64,000 nucleotides of DNA from SZUA-448 sp045593785. Lineage in GTDB: Bacteria > Bacillota > Clostridia > Lachnospirales > Lachnospiraceae. The stretch is from contig JAZNXH010000185.1 of NCBI GenBank assembly GCA_045593785.1, forward strand, positions 39,532-103,531, in the 5' to 3' direction. Shown here in pieces: positions 34,863 to 43,630 of the stretch (positions are counted from its first letter, which is position 1; each line of letters opens with the position of its first letter). A program made the position numbers and the translations under genes. The notes beneath the pieces are model-generated. The model saw only the letters and a program-made list of their open reading frames with translations. It made no database searches and had not been told where the DNA came from.

Positions 34863-36182
34863 TTATAGGCAAAACAGCGAATATACCGGACAAGCAATAC
34901 ATTGTTCATCAACACTAAAATTGTGTGTTCCGAATTTATAAAACTTCGATATTGGAAACTTTTGTCGAAATACATGCATACTTTTTGAACGTTTATTTTC
35001 GAGTAATTTTATCTCAATTGGCGTAATACTGTTGTCGAATAACGAAATATAGTCAATTTTTGATAAAGAACCGGATTCCCAAAATACGGTTTGATAGCCT
35101 CTCGCTTTTAATGTAGATAATAGATATGTTTCTGCTAATAACTGATACATTTTTTCGTCTTGTGTATCATCGTCTGATATATCCTCTTCTACCTCTACAT
35201 AATGATAATCAGACGCTTGAACCATTGTATATAGCATGCCGCAATCATTCAAAAACAGACGGAATTGATTTTCATGGTGCAAAACACTAATTATATCATT
35301 CGCTTGTTCAAAATCCGCTTTTTCAATCTTATTTACGAGATGTAAATCAGAAAGATATTGTAATTCTGTTCGATATAAATTGTGTGTTGCCCCTTTTCGG
35401 ATCAAATTATATCGATAGTTTTTATTGTCTTTTGTTAATTGTTCCGGAATGTGTTGAGATAACTGAAGCAATTTGGTACAACTGCTCTCATTATATCGTT
35501 TGAATTGTGCCAAATATATCTCATAGAGATTTCGATGAATCGATGCAATATTGTTCATATTTTCAGTATGCATATACTCATTGATTGCTGCCGGCATACC
35601 ACCGATTCTTAAATAATCGCGAAACAGGTTTAACATCTCTTTATGAACAATTTCAGGGATTTTTTTCTTGGTTTGATAATGCGCCTGAATAATTTCAGTA
35701 TACCATTCGGATCCGATTGCCTTAAGGTACTCATCAAACTCCAATGGAGAAACAGTATAAACGCTACACTGCTGATACAAGATTTCATTTGGTGTAATGG
35801 TCGATATAATTATCAAATGAAATGGGTAAGTAACAGCTGTAATTTTCTCAAGTAATGAGCTTAATTCGGGAAACCAATCAAAATCATCCAGGATAATGAG
35901 AAATTCACTTAACCATTCAATCGGAATCTGATAATAACTTTGAAGGAATTGCTTGAAATCCGTTGTATCCTGTAAAGCAAAGGCAAACAATTCTTTTTTT
36001 AGCTTGTAATCATTTTTTGGGTTAATATATAAATAACTATTGTAAAATTTCTTGGCAAGTTCCTGCGAAAGATATGTTTTTCCGGTTCCCGGAGCGCCGG
36101 TTAATAGTAATGCTTTTTCACTGTTGCCATTATTCCAATTGATTATTTTATCAAAAACATTTCGCTTCAAACGGCGTTCCAC
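34863..36182 (-). CDS. AAA ATPase with DUF4143-like C-terminal domain
   Basis: 439 aa. Walker A GAPGTGKT at 29-36 and Walker B LIILDD at 95-100 belong to an AAA_14-type domain. The C-terminal part has the DUF4143 pattern with KIDYISLFDN and PIEIKLLENK, a D...ExK arrangement like PD-(D/E)XK nuclease folds. Such proteins are accessory genes of unknown function, often in variable copy number. It starts 6 bases after the RluD-family stop, so it is probably read from the division/lspA operon. It looks AT-richer than its neighbours. Confidence 0.82.
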   Translation of the reverse strand: MERRLKRNVFDKIINWNNGNSEKALLLTGAPGTGKTYLSQELAKKFYNSYLYINPKNDYKLKKELFAFALQDTTDFKQFLQSYYQIPIEWLSEFLIILDDFDWFPELSSLLEKITAVTYPFHLIIISTITPNEILYQQCSVYTVSPLEFDEYLKAIGSEWYTEIIQAHYQTKKKIPEIVHKEMLNLFRDYLRIGGMPAAINEYMHTENMNNIASIHRNLYEIYLAQFKRYNESSCTKLLQLSQHIPEQLTKDNKNYRYNLIRKGATHNLYRTELQYLSDLHLVNKIEKADFEQANDIISVLHHENQFRLFLNDCGMLYTMVQASDYHYVEVEEDISDDDTQDEKMYQLLAETYLLSTLKARGYQTVFWESGSLSKIDYISLFDNSITPIEIKLLENKRSKSMHVFRQKFPISKFYKFGTHNFSVDEQCIACPVYSLFCL

Positions 36183-36188
36183 TCCTCT

Positions 36189-37109
36189 CTAACGTAATTT
36201 TTTCAGTAATCGCTTCAAATAATCCGGATCATCCGCAACAAATTCAATATATTGCTTTGTTGAAGGATGAATGATTCCTAATAATGCCGCATGCAATGCC
36301 TGACCATTTGTATGAAAAGCTTCGTCATTATAATTGGAATATATCGTATCACCGACCAACGGATGATGTAAGCTCGCCATATGCACACGAATTTGATGCG
36401 TGCGACCTGTTTCTAATCTACATTCAACATAACTATATTTTCCTTGGAATTCTTCAAGTACTGAATAATTCGTAATTGCAGATTTTCCGTTTTTATCGTT
36501 AATCGCCATTTTTTTACGGTCGACAGGACTTCTCCCAATCGGCGCTTCTATTCTACCTGTTTTTTCTTTGAATACACCGTGTACCAGCGCGTGATATACG
36601 CGTTTACCACTATGTTGTTTTAATTGTTCTGCAACGAATTTATGTGAGGTGTCATTTTTGCATGCAATTAAAATTCCGGTCGTATCTTTATCAATTCGAT
36701 GTACAATTCCCGGACGTAATATACCGTTGATACCGGAAAGATTGTCTTTGCAATGATATAATAACGCATTTACTAAAGTACCGTTAAGATGCCCCGGTGC
36801 CGGATGCACAACCATATCTTTTGGCTTGTTAATCACAATAATATCATTGTCTTCATAAACAATATTAAGCGGAATGTCCTCTGGTAACACATTTAACGGC
36901 ATTGGTTCCGGCAATAAAAAACGGATGCACTCCCCTTCCGTAAGCTTATAATTGCTCTTTACAGTTTTACCGTCAACTGTAACATTTCCATCTGCAATCA
37001 GCTTCTGAATATAGGTTCTGGAGTGTTCCGTTTCGTAATCTGCGAGATAACGGTCAATTCGTTTCTCCGCATCGTCTTCATCTACATAGTATAATTTTTC
37101 GTAATCCAT
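36189..37109 (-). CDS. RluA/RluD-family pseudouridine synthase
   Basis: 306 aa. N-terminal S4 RNA-binding domain (RIDRYLADY ... YIQKLIADGNVTVDGK) and catalytic domain with HRIDKDTTG (catalytic Asp140), then the RTHQIRVHMA block. Probably modifies 23S rRNA. ATG 37109 follows TAGGAC; the longer frame to 37142 overlaps lspA. It lies next to lspA, as in most Firmicutes (ylyB). Confidence 0.93.
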   Translation of the reverse strand: MDYEKLYYVDEDDAEKRIDRYLADYETEHSRTYIQKLIADGNVTVDGKTVKSNYKLTEGECIRFLLPEPMPLNVLPEDIPLNIVYEDNDIIVINKPKDMVVHPAPGHLNGTLVNALLYHCKDNLSGINGILRPGIVHRIDKDTTGILIACKNDTSHKFVAEQLKQHSGKRVYHALVHGVFKEKTGRIEAPIGRSPVDRKKMAINDKNGKSAITNYSVLEEFQGKYSYVECRLETGRTHQIRVHMASLHHPLVGDTIYSNYNDEAFHTNGQALHAALLGIIHPSTKQYIEFVADDPDYLKRLLKKLR

Positions 37110-37119
37110 ATTTGTCCTA

Positions 37120-37695
37120 TTAATTTTTGTTGTCCGGTTCACGTTTTTTTATTGAGAAAAATTCCAAATCACTGTCACTGTATTTGAAAAGAATTAAATA
37201 GAATAATATAAATACAGATACTGTAATATAACAATCCGCAATATTAAATACAGGAAAACGGATAAATTCTGTTTGAATAAAATCAGTTACATAATTTAAA
37301 AAAATACGATCAATTAAATTACCAATTGCACCGGAAAAAATAAAAACGATAACCCATAATAATGGCGCATATTTTTTATTGTCCGGTATACGAAAATACA
37401 CATATACCATTAATGCCAAAATGATAAATGTAATAATGGTAAGAAATAGAATCGAATGTTGTGATTTACTAAAAATCCCCCACATTGCACCGGTATTATC
37501 GTGGAATACAAAACGTATTACTTTCGGAATTATCAGATAGTCACTACCATCCATAAAAAAGAGACGGGCATAATATTTTGTGACCTGATCAATAATAATC
37601 AAAACGACTGCGCACAAAAGATGGCGCAGACGTTTCATATTATGGTTATTTAAACTTTTATTTGTTTGCAAAGTGTTGGAATTGTTGTTACTCAT
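37120..37695 (-). CDS. lspA: Lipoprotein signal peptidase (signal peptidase II)
   Basis: 191 aa, four membrane helices. The two catalytic aspartates are D129 (GNLIDRI) and D154 (FNIADC); the conserved VIIDQVTK-like and NTGAMWG motifs are present. It would process lipoproteins such as the DUF3048 protein. The N-terminus is ~20 residues longer than usual. Overlaps the divIVA stop by 8 bases. Confidence 0.95.
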   Translation of the reverse strand: MSNNNSNTLQTNKSLNNHNMKRLRHLLCAVVLIIIDQVTKYYARLFFMDGSDYLIIPKVIRFVFHDNTGAMWGIFSKSQHSILFLTIITFIILALMVYVYFRIPDNKKYAPLLWVIVFIFSGAIGNLIDRIFLNYVTDFIQTEFIRFPVFNIADCYITVSVFILFYLILFKYSDSDLEFFSIKKREPDNKN

Positions 37696-38344
37696 CCGCC
37701 TCTTCTTCCTCCAGATTTATAAATGATAATTCTTCCTGACCTTCAATCACATCAGAAACTGCCGGTTGATCGTCATCCAGATAACGATCAATATCCACCA
37801 GCGGATTGTTCCAAAAATCCTCATTGTTCACACGATCTTCTGCCGGCTTCTCCTCTTCTGCCGGTGTACCTAACAATTCATCAACATTGGCAATGCTCAA
37901 ACCAAAACTATCACTTTCGATCAACTCAATCTGAGCTTTGGCAAGATTTTTAAACTGAGCACGATATGTTTCATATTGCTGCATCAGTTTCATCGTTTGC
38001 TTATGTATTTTATTTAACTCATTTTTAGCATCACCAAGAACAATCTGATACTTTAACTGAGCTTCCTTTTCAATACGCTTTGCTTCTTTTTGAGCCAATT
38101 GTTTTGTATCTTCAGCAGTTTTTTCTGCTAAAATAAGAGCTTTTTGCAAGGTTTTTTCGATATATTTATACTGCTGTAATGCATCCGTAAGAGAGGTAAT
38201 CTTATCACGCATCTCAACATTCTCACGATAAATACTCTCGTAACTGGAAAGCAGCTCTTTCATAAACTGATCAACATCTCGTTTATCATAACCGAGACCA
38301 CCAGACTTAAATGTTTTATTTTGTATCTCAATCGGTGTAATCAT
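37688..38344 (-). CDS. divIVA: DivIVA domain protein
   Basis: 218 aa. The N-terminal membrane-curvature-sensing DivIVA motif (TPIEIQNKTFKSGGLGYDKR, VDQFM) is followed by a coiled coil rich in Glu, Lys and Ala (about 35-150) and an acidic Pro-containing tail. DivIVA marks poles and septa and, in sporulating rods, anchors the origin. Here it coexists with MinE, the alternative topological factor. Confidence 0.92.
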   Translation of the reverse strand: MITPIEIQNKTFKSGGLGYDKRDVDQFMKELLSSYESIYRENVEMRDKITSLTDALQQYKYIEKTLQKALILAEKTAEDTKQLAQKEAKRIEKEAQLKYQIVLGDAKNELNKIHKQTMKLMQQYETYRAQFKNLAKAQIELIESDSFGLSIANVDELLGTPAEEEKPAEDRVNNEDFWNNPLVDIDRYLDDDQPAVSDVIEGQEELSFINLEEEEADE

Positions 38345-38374
38345 AATACCTCCAAAGAAATAGACAAGTAAGAA

Positions 38375-38956
38375 TTAAAATCCCTTTGAAATCGTAGGAG
38401 CATTGCCTCCAACGCTCTGAGACAACAGTGTTTCAACATCACCGGAAATAGATACAGATTCCGGTGAAACCAGATAGATACGTGTTGCAATCGTATTTAA
38501 GGTTCCGTTAATTGCATATACTGTGCCGGAAACGAAATCCATAATACGTTGAGCCATCTCATCGTCAAAACCTTCAAGGTTAATCACGACTGCAGTGCCG
38601 CCAACTAAAATATCACTGATATCCTGACATTCACTAAAAGATTTTGGCTTAGACACATATAAACCTAGTTCTTCACGATAACTGCTATTTCTGAACTGAA
38701 CCACTTTCGGTTTTTCAGCCGGAGTTCTGTTCGTACTTCTTCTCTCTTCTAACTGCGTAATATTGCGTTGCGAAACATGTTCCGTAACAGTATGCTTTGT
38801 ATCGGTTTCTCTAACCTTATATGTCTGCTCCGGAACGGTTTGTTTTTCTAAACGTTTACGCTCTTTTTCTTCCTGTTCATTTAAGTATTCTTCATAATCG
38901 TCATCTTCTTCCGAAAATCTCATGGAATCAAGAAAATTTTTGAAAAAACCAGCCAT
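38375..38956 (-). CDS. sepF: Cell division protein SepF
   Basis: 193 aa. N-terminal amphipathic membrane-targeting helix (MAGFFKNFLDSMRF), an acidic linker, then the SepF core (KSFSECQDISDILVGGTAVVIN, RIMDFVSGTVYAINGT, TRIYLVSP). Anchors and shapes FtsZ rings. Sits between yggS and divIVA in the usual ylm-type cluster. Confidence 0.95.
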   Translation of the reverse strand: MAGFFKNFLDSMRFSEEDDDYEEYLNEQEEKERKRLEKQTVPEQTYKVRETDTKHTVTEHVSQRNITQLEERRSTNRTPAEKPKVVQFRNSSYREELGLYVSKPKSFSECQDISDILVGGTAVVINLEGFDDEMAQRIMDFVSGTVYAINGTLNTIATRIYLVSPESVSISGDVETLLSQSVGGNAPTISKGF

Positions 38957-38974
38957 ATCAAACCTCCTGATATA

Positions 38975-39661
38975 TTATCGCTCACCGAAGATTGCTGTTC
39001 CAACACGAACTATCGTAGCACCTTCATCAATTGCGACTTCATAATCACCTGACATACCCATTGAAATTATATCCATGCATATATTATCGATGTTTTTATT
39101 TCCGATGTCAACCGATAATTGCTTCAATTGTTTAAAATAGATCCGGTTGGTTTCCGCTGCCTCTGTATAAGGTGCAATCGTCATAAGTCCCATTACTTGA
39201 ATGTTTGGTAACAGTGCAATCTCCTGTATATCTTCAAGGACTTCAGAGGGCGAATAACCGAATTTGCTTTCTTCACCGGCAACATTTACCTCTAGTAAAA
39301 TTCGAACTGTTTTTGACTGTTTTACGGCTTCTGCACTAATAATTTGTGCAAGTGCAAGACTGTCAACCGAATGAATCAGGTATGCATAACGAACTGCCTG
39401 TTTTACTTTGTTTTTTTGCAAATGACCAATCATATGCCACCGAATATCCTTCGGCATACTTTCTGCTTTTTGGGAAAGTTCCTGAACACGGTTCTCCCCA
39501 AAATCCCTAACCCCGCATTCATATGCTTCATTTAATAAAGTGATTGGTTTTGTTTTACTAACAGCAATCAATAAAACATCTTCTCGTTTCCGCTTTGCTG
39601 CAACACACGAAGAAGAAATCTTTGATTCAACATGTGACAGATTTTCTGATAAATAACCCAT
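38975..39661 (-). CDS. YggS/PLPBP family pyridoxal-phosphate homeostasis protein
   Basis: 228 aa. PLP-binding Lys in LIAVSKTKP, plus the ENRVQEL, WHMIGHLQKNK and GMSGDYEVAIDEGATIVRVGTAIFG family blocks. Controls free PLP levels. ATG 39661 follows CAGGAG; the longer frame to 39718 overlaps the upstream gene. Adjacent to sepF as in many Firmicutes (ylmE). Confidence 0.94.
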   Translation of the reverse strand: MGYLSENLSHVESKISSSCVAAKRKREDVLLIAVSKTKPITLLNEAYECGVRDFGENRVQELSQKAESMPKDIRWHMIGHLQKNKVKQAVRYAYLIHSVDSLALAQIISAEAVKQSKTVRILLEVNVAGEESKFGYSPSEVLEDIQEIALLPNIQVMGLMTIAPYTEAAETNRIYFKQLKQLSVDIGNKNIDNICMDIISMGMSGDYEVAIDEGATIVRVGTAIFGER

Positions 39662-39680
39662 GATGTTTCTCCTGTAAACA

Positions 39681-41069
39681 TTAGTAAATAATTCCGGAAT
39701 CGACAGCATCCGATGCATCTAACGCAATGTGATCAAATTGTTTCAGACCATATTCAGTATCATTCTTTACCAGACAATACTCATCATTTTGCGTAATTCG
39801 TTCAATACGTCTGAATTGTGCATAACCTTTATTGATATTATATACACCCTCTAATGTCTCAGTTAATTCAATCGTATACATCGTAAAGGAATCCGGGAAT
39901 AACACTCTTTGCCCCTGACGGAATTCAGAAGGGTCAATATAATAGTATAAGCCATCATTATAGTAAATTGTACTGGCTTTAAATGTATAATCAGCCGCAC
40001 CGGTCTCTTCATCAATTTCTTCGACTAAGAGGCCTAAGGTGTTAGCATCATTGCCTTTTGTAAAATATTGAATTGGTACAACAAAAAATTCTTTTTCAGT
40101 AATTGCAGTCAAAGGAATTTTAAAACCTTCTGTTGACTGCCAACACAGTTCAATCGTAAGAAAACGTTCATCTAAATAGTTCTGGATATATTGATCCATA
40201 TAAATTAATACAAAATCCTGATTATCAATGTTGACCAGACGGAATGGTGCATTTGTACGGAACCCGTCTTCACAAATTGTAAAATCAATGGAAGACAAAT
40301 TTTGTACGGATTTCATCTGACCATCATTTATTTCGCATAAAATTCCCCAACTCTCATCCGTTATATATTTGATTACAGGTGTATTTGCTTCTACAATAGA
40401 TTTTCGATTCTTATATTCCGCATAATTTTCTGCCAATAAGAAGTCTGAAGCCGATACACTATCTAATGTAATACCACAGAGTTCATCTGTATTATACGAA
40501 ATCAGACCTGATGCTTCCGATTGATAAAAATGCAAGGTGGCCGGTGCCGGATCCGGTACTGCATTGGTTACAACAGAAACAGAAAATGCATCTGAAAGTT
40601 CTTGTATTGTTGCATTAATCTCAGATGAAAAATGATAGAGGCTGTTATAATCTGATTCAAAATTGCTTTGACGATATGTATCAATCAGTTTATTGATTGA
40701 TGCAGCATCATAAGAAGATATACCGTTTGAAATGGTATTGTTGGTTAACAAATCATAATAATCTTTTGTCTCATCTATTGAAAACAGGATAGAGTTTTTG
40801 GTTGCGCGGGAATTATCCGGGAAATAATAATTCAAATAACCGGAATGACTGGCATTTATTACTGTCTCACTACGAAGTATCAATCCATTTACAATATTAT
40901 CCTGTGCAAGTGTTTCATTTTTAACTTCATATATTTCAAGATGAGACTTTGTAAAAAAGTTTATCACCAGAATTCCGAGATAAATCAGAATAAACATGAA
41001 GATAATAATTCCAATGTTCATGCTTTTCCGATACTTTTTTATTTTTTCGACCTTTTTCTTTCCGCCCAA
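39681..41069 (-). CDS. HlyD-like membrane protein upstream of the division cluster
   Basis: 462 aa. A basic N-terminus and a single membrane helix (about 18-40) precede a long extracytoplasmic part with beta-barrel and hairpin character similar to HlyD/membrane-fusion adaptors (NGLILRSETVINASHSGYLNYYFPDNSRATKNSILF). No exporter genes are near. The same type of gene commonly precedes yggS-sepF in Clostridia, so a role in envelope or division is more likely than transport (inference). Confidence 0.7.
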   Translation of the reverse strand: MGGKKKVEKIKKYRKSMNIGIIIFMFILIYLGILVINFFTKSHLEIYEVKNETLAQDNIVNGLILRSETVINASHSGYLNYYFPDNSRATKNSILFSIDETKDYYDLLTNNTISNGISSYDAASINKLIDTYRQSNFESDYNSLYHFSSEINATIQELSDAFSVSVVTNAVPDPAPATLHFYQSEASGLISYNTDELCGITLDSVSASDFLLAENYAEYKNRKSIVEANTPVIKYITDESWGILCEINDGQMKSVQNLSSIDFTICEDGFRTNAPFRLVNIDNQDFVLIYMDQYIQNYLDERFLTIELCWQSTEGFKIPLTAITEKEFFVVPIQYFTKGNDANTLGLLVEEIDEETGAADYTFKASTIYYNDGLYYYIDPSEFRQGQRVLFPDSFTMYTIELTETLEGVYNINKGYAQFRRIERITQNDEYCLVKNDTEYGLKQFDHIALDASDAVDSGIIY

Positions 41070-41109
41070 AATGAAACTCCTGATTGAATGAATAAAATAA
41101 TAGATTCTG

Positions 41110-41138
41110 TAAATAATGTGTACAGTAACAAATTACAA
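41110..41138 (-). promoter_or_regulatory. Possible promoter of the HlyD-like/sepF/divIVA/lspA operon
   Basis: On the - strand TTGTAA, 17 bases, TATTTA, 41 bases upstream of the gene. The -10 is weak. Confidence 0.4.
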
Positions 41139-41166
41139 AGTGTGAAGTACACACAACCGATTTGGG

Positions 41167-41207
41167 TCTGCGCTGAGCTCAAATCCGGCAAATTAATCCA
41201 GCGCAGA
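41167..41207 (+). promoter_or_regulatory. Leader hairpin upstream of the DUF378 gene
   Basis: Inverted repeat TCTGCGCTG / CAGCGCAGA (9 bp) enclosing 23 bases, 12 bases before the ATG and directly upstream of the GAGGGG ribosome site. No T tract follows, so it is not an ordinary terminator. It may affect translation or mRNA stability. Confidence 0.5.
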
Positions 41208-41219
41208 ATAGAGGGGTAT

Positions 41220-41426
41220 ATGAAAATAATCGACTATATCGCACATTTACTTATTGTAGTTGGTGCAATTAACTGGGGCCTTGTCGGATTTTTCAAATTT
41301 GATTTGGTTCAATTTATCTTTGGAGATATGACTTTATTAAGTCGAATCATCTTTGCTCTTGTAGGAATTGCCGGCTTATACGCTATCAGCTTCTTTGGTA
41401 GAATTCGTTCCGGCGATGAAGCATAA
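41220..41426 (+). CDS. DUF378 small membrane protein (YuzA family)
   Basis: 68 aa with two membrane helices. DYIAHLLIVVGAINWGLVG and IIFALVGIAGLYAI are the DUF378 signature. ATG 41220 follows GAGGGGT; the frame opens further upstream but without a ribosome site. One of only two + strand genes in the right half. Function unknown. Confidence 0.88.
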   Translation: MKIIDYIAHLLIVVGAINWGLVGFFKFDLVQFIFGDMTLLSRIIFALVGIAGLYAISFFGRIRSGDEA

Positions 41427-41441
41427 TAAGTATGTAATATC

Positions 41442-41488
41442 AGAAAAGCAAGCATATCCGGAATGAATTCCGTAATACTTGCTTTTCT
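41442..41488. terminator. Bidirectional terminator after the DUF378 gene
   Basis: Long imperfect stem: outer AGAAAAGCAAG / CTTGCTTTTCT (11 bp) and inner CGGAAT / ATTCCG, with T-rich sequence on each strand. Lies between convergent genes. Confidence 0.85.
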
Positions 41489-41512
41489 TATGTTCTGAAT
41501 TATTATCCTATA

Positions 41513-41932
41513 TTATAATGCAACAACAACACTGTCCTTAAACTTATCCGGAATCTCATCAGCATTTAACGAAATACTAATTACAAAATCAACGGAAAAC
41601 TTAGCAGAAATCAAATCAAGCTTTTCAAGAACTGCTGTAATGTCGCTATCTTCCAAACAGGAAATATTTAAGAAACTGTCCAAATATACCTTTTCAAGGT
41701 CGTGATCCTGAGATACAAGTCCACAAATAAAACCGGTAAACTCCTGACATGTATCAATACAATAATCTTTTACGTTAATCAAACGAATCTTATTGTTTAA
41801 TTCATACATGTGTTTCGTGTTTTTATCGAGATAAACTATGGTACCGCTTGCTTCCTTGATCGAGGTATTTACCTTATCAAGAAGGATTTTTGTTTTACCT
41901 TTACCCTTTGCGCCTGCAATAATCTGTATCAT
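41513..41932 (-). CDS. Small P-loop ATP-binding protein
   Basis: 139 aa. The P-loop GAKGKGKT lies near the N-terminus (MIQIIAGAKGKGKTKIL), with a possible Walker B-like strand near the C-terminus. Similar short proteins in Clostridia are sometimes labelled PilT-like, but no pilus genes or PilT domains are visible. It ends the region after mgsA, with its own promoter and AAGGAGG site. Function unknown. Confidence 0.7.
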   Translation of the reverse strand: MIQIIAGAKGKGKTKILLDKVNTSIKEASGTIVYLDKNTKHMYELNNKIRLINVKDYCIDTCQEFTGFICGLVSQDHDLEKVYLDSFLNISCLEDSDITAVLEKLDLISAKFSVDFVISISLNADEIPDKFKDSVVVAL

Positions 41933-41966
41933 ATGTTATCGCCTCCTTAGGTTGTTCTGTATATCA

Positions 41967-41995
41967 ATTATAGTACAAGACATCACAAATTACAA
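41967..41995 (-). promoter_or_regulatory. Promoter of the small P-loop protein gene
   Basis: On the - strand TTGTAA, exactly 17 bases, perfect TATAAT, 34 bases before the ATG, in the 96-base gap downstream of mgsA. Confidence 0.75.
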
Positions 41996-42028
41996 GTAAT
42001 ATTCGCTGGAACCTTTCGGATAAATCGG

Positions 42029-42427
42029 TCAGGTTTTGTAAAGTTCTCTCCAGTCCAAATCTCCGCGCTCCAAAGCTTTAATTAATAATTCTGCAGAAGC
42101 CAAATTCGTAGCTAACGGAATATTATGTGTATCACATAAATGTACAACATTATTTACATCCGGCTCATGTGACTTAGGAGTAAGCGGGTCACGCAAAAAG
42201 ATAATCATATCAATCTGATTGTGTTCAATTTGTGCACCCAATTGCTGCTCTCCGCCCAAGTGACCGGCAAGATATTTATGAACAGATAAATTTGTTACCT
42301 CTTCAATCAATCTTCCGGTTGTTCCTGTCGCATACAACTCATGCTTCGAAAGTATCCCCCGATACGCGATACAGAAATTCTGCATCAGTTTTTTCTTAGC
42401 ATCATGTGCTATCAGCCCAACATTCAT
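42029..42427 (-). CDS. mgsA: Methylglyoxal synthase
   Basis: 132 aa enzyme turning dihydroxyacetone phosphate into methylglyoxal. Family blocks: GLIAHDAKK, LYATGTTGRLI, AGHLGGEQQLGAQI, FLRDPLTPKSHEPDV and IPLATNLASAE. The Asp corresponding to E. coli D91 (RDPL), His98 and Asp101 (HEPDV) are present, but the catalytic Asp71 position (GGDQQ) is Glu here. Placed directly after rodA, an order seen in other Clostridia. Confidence 0.92.
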   Translation of the reverse strand: MNVGLIAHDAKKKLMQNFCIAYRGILSKHELYATGTTGRLIEEVTNLSVHKYLAGHLGGEQQLGAQIEHNQIDMIIFLRDPLTPKSHEPDVNNVVHLCDTHNIPLATNLASAELLIKALERGDLDWRELYKT

Positions 42428-42445
42428 AACTCTTTCCCCTTTCGG

Positions 42446-43621
42446 TTAACGAATCATACCATAATCCGTCAACTCAATTACTCTATCCTTCTCTACTTCC
42501 TTTGGTTGAATACTAATATTAAGTAAAATGCCTATTGATACTAGATTACATAATAAAGCCGTCAAACCTGAACTGATAAACGGTAATGGAATACCTGTGT
42601 TCGGAAGAAGTGAAGTTACAACACCGATATTTACAAACGCTTGTACGGAAAACAGTGCAGTAATTCCAATTGCTATCATTGAACCCAGATAATCCTTTGC
42701 ACGCTGTGCAATTCTAAGACCGATAAGTGCAAACAGCAAATATCCGACTATAATCAAGAACATTCCAACAAAACCAAATTCTTCACCAATTGCTGAAAAA
42801 ATGAAATCACTTTCCACAACCGGTACATATAATGATGCTCTTGGACCGGTGTCGCCGGTAAGTAATTTACCAAACATTCCGCCTTCACGAATGGCTAACG
42901 CAGCATTGTTCTGTTGATACATGTCAGTACCAAGAATACGCTCAACCTGATAAGGTTCCAATAATACCTGAAAGTCTTGTTGTACATACCAAAACAGAAA
43001 AATAACAAGTGGAATACCAATTGCTATGATTGGCAGAATATGTTTATAACTTGTTCCGGCAGCAAAAACCATAACCGCAAAAAATGCAAACATTACTATA
43101 CTTGTAGACAAATCTGTTTGTGTTAGGACTAACACAGTCGGTATTGCCATTAAACCACTGACAAGAAGTAAAAGCCAAAATTTCTTAATATGTTGATAAA
43201 ACATATCAAAGACTTTTGCCAATACAATAATCATAATGATTTTGGAAAATTCCGATGGCATAAACTCAAAGGAACTGTCCTCCCCCAGTTTGATTTCAAT
43301 CCAACGTTTTGCTTTATAATGTGCATCACCATATATCGGCAAACCCATACTTTTGTCCGTAAAACGACAAAAAAGTAATAACGCTAAATTGAAAAAATAT
43401 AAGGGAATATACAGCTTGCAAATGAAATGATAATCAATCATTGCAACGATTAGCATTGCAACAAGACCTAAAGCATATCCAAGTACCTGTTTCTCAAACT
43501 GTGATTCATCTGAATCTTGAAGACGTTGGATTAGAAACATTCCAATACCGCCGAATGCAAGAATCACAGTAATAAGAGACAAACTAAATGCCTTAAAATT
43601 GTATTCCTTTAATTTTAACAT
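42446..43621 (-). CDS. rodA: Rod-shape SEDS glycosyltransferase RodA
   Basis: 391 aa, ~10 membrane helices, SEDS family. Late blocks EEFGFVGMF, TGIPLPFISSGLTALL are typical. Polymerises glycan strands with a class B PBP; the partner PBP2 is encoded at 45394-48288 in the same cluster. RodA is favoured over FtsW/SpoVE because of the mre-PBP2-min context. Confidence 0.92.
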   Translation of the reverse strand: MLKLKEYNFKAFSLSLITVILAFGGIGMFLIQRLQDSDESQFEKQVLGYALGLVAMLIVAMIDYHFICKLYIPLYFFNLALLLFCRFTDKSMGLPIYGDAHYKAKRWIEIKLGEDSSFEFMPSEFSKIIMIIVLAKVFDMFYQHIKKFWLLLLVSGLMAIPTVLVLTQTDLSTSIVMFAFFAVMVFAAGTSYKHILPIIAIGIPLVIFLFWYVQQDFQVLLEPYQVERILGTDMYQQNNAALAIREGGMFGKLLTGDTGPRASLYVPVVESDFIFSAIGEEFGFVGMFLIIVGYLLFALIGLRIAQRAKDYLGSMIAIGITALFSVQAFVNIGVVTSLLPNTGIPLPFISSGLTALLCNLVSIGILLNISIQPKEVEKDRVIELTDYGMIR

Positions 43622-43630
43622 GAAATTATC

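Noticed and set aside
41513..41932. Twitching motility PilT label for the small P-loop protein
   Set aside because: Too short for PilT, lacks its Asp/His boxes, and no pilus genes are present.
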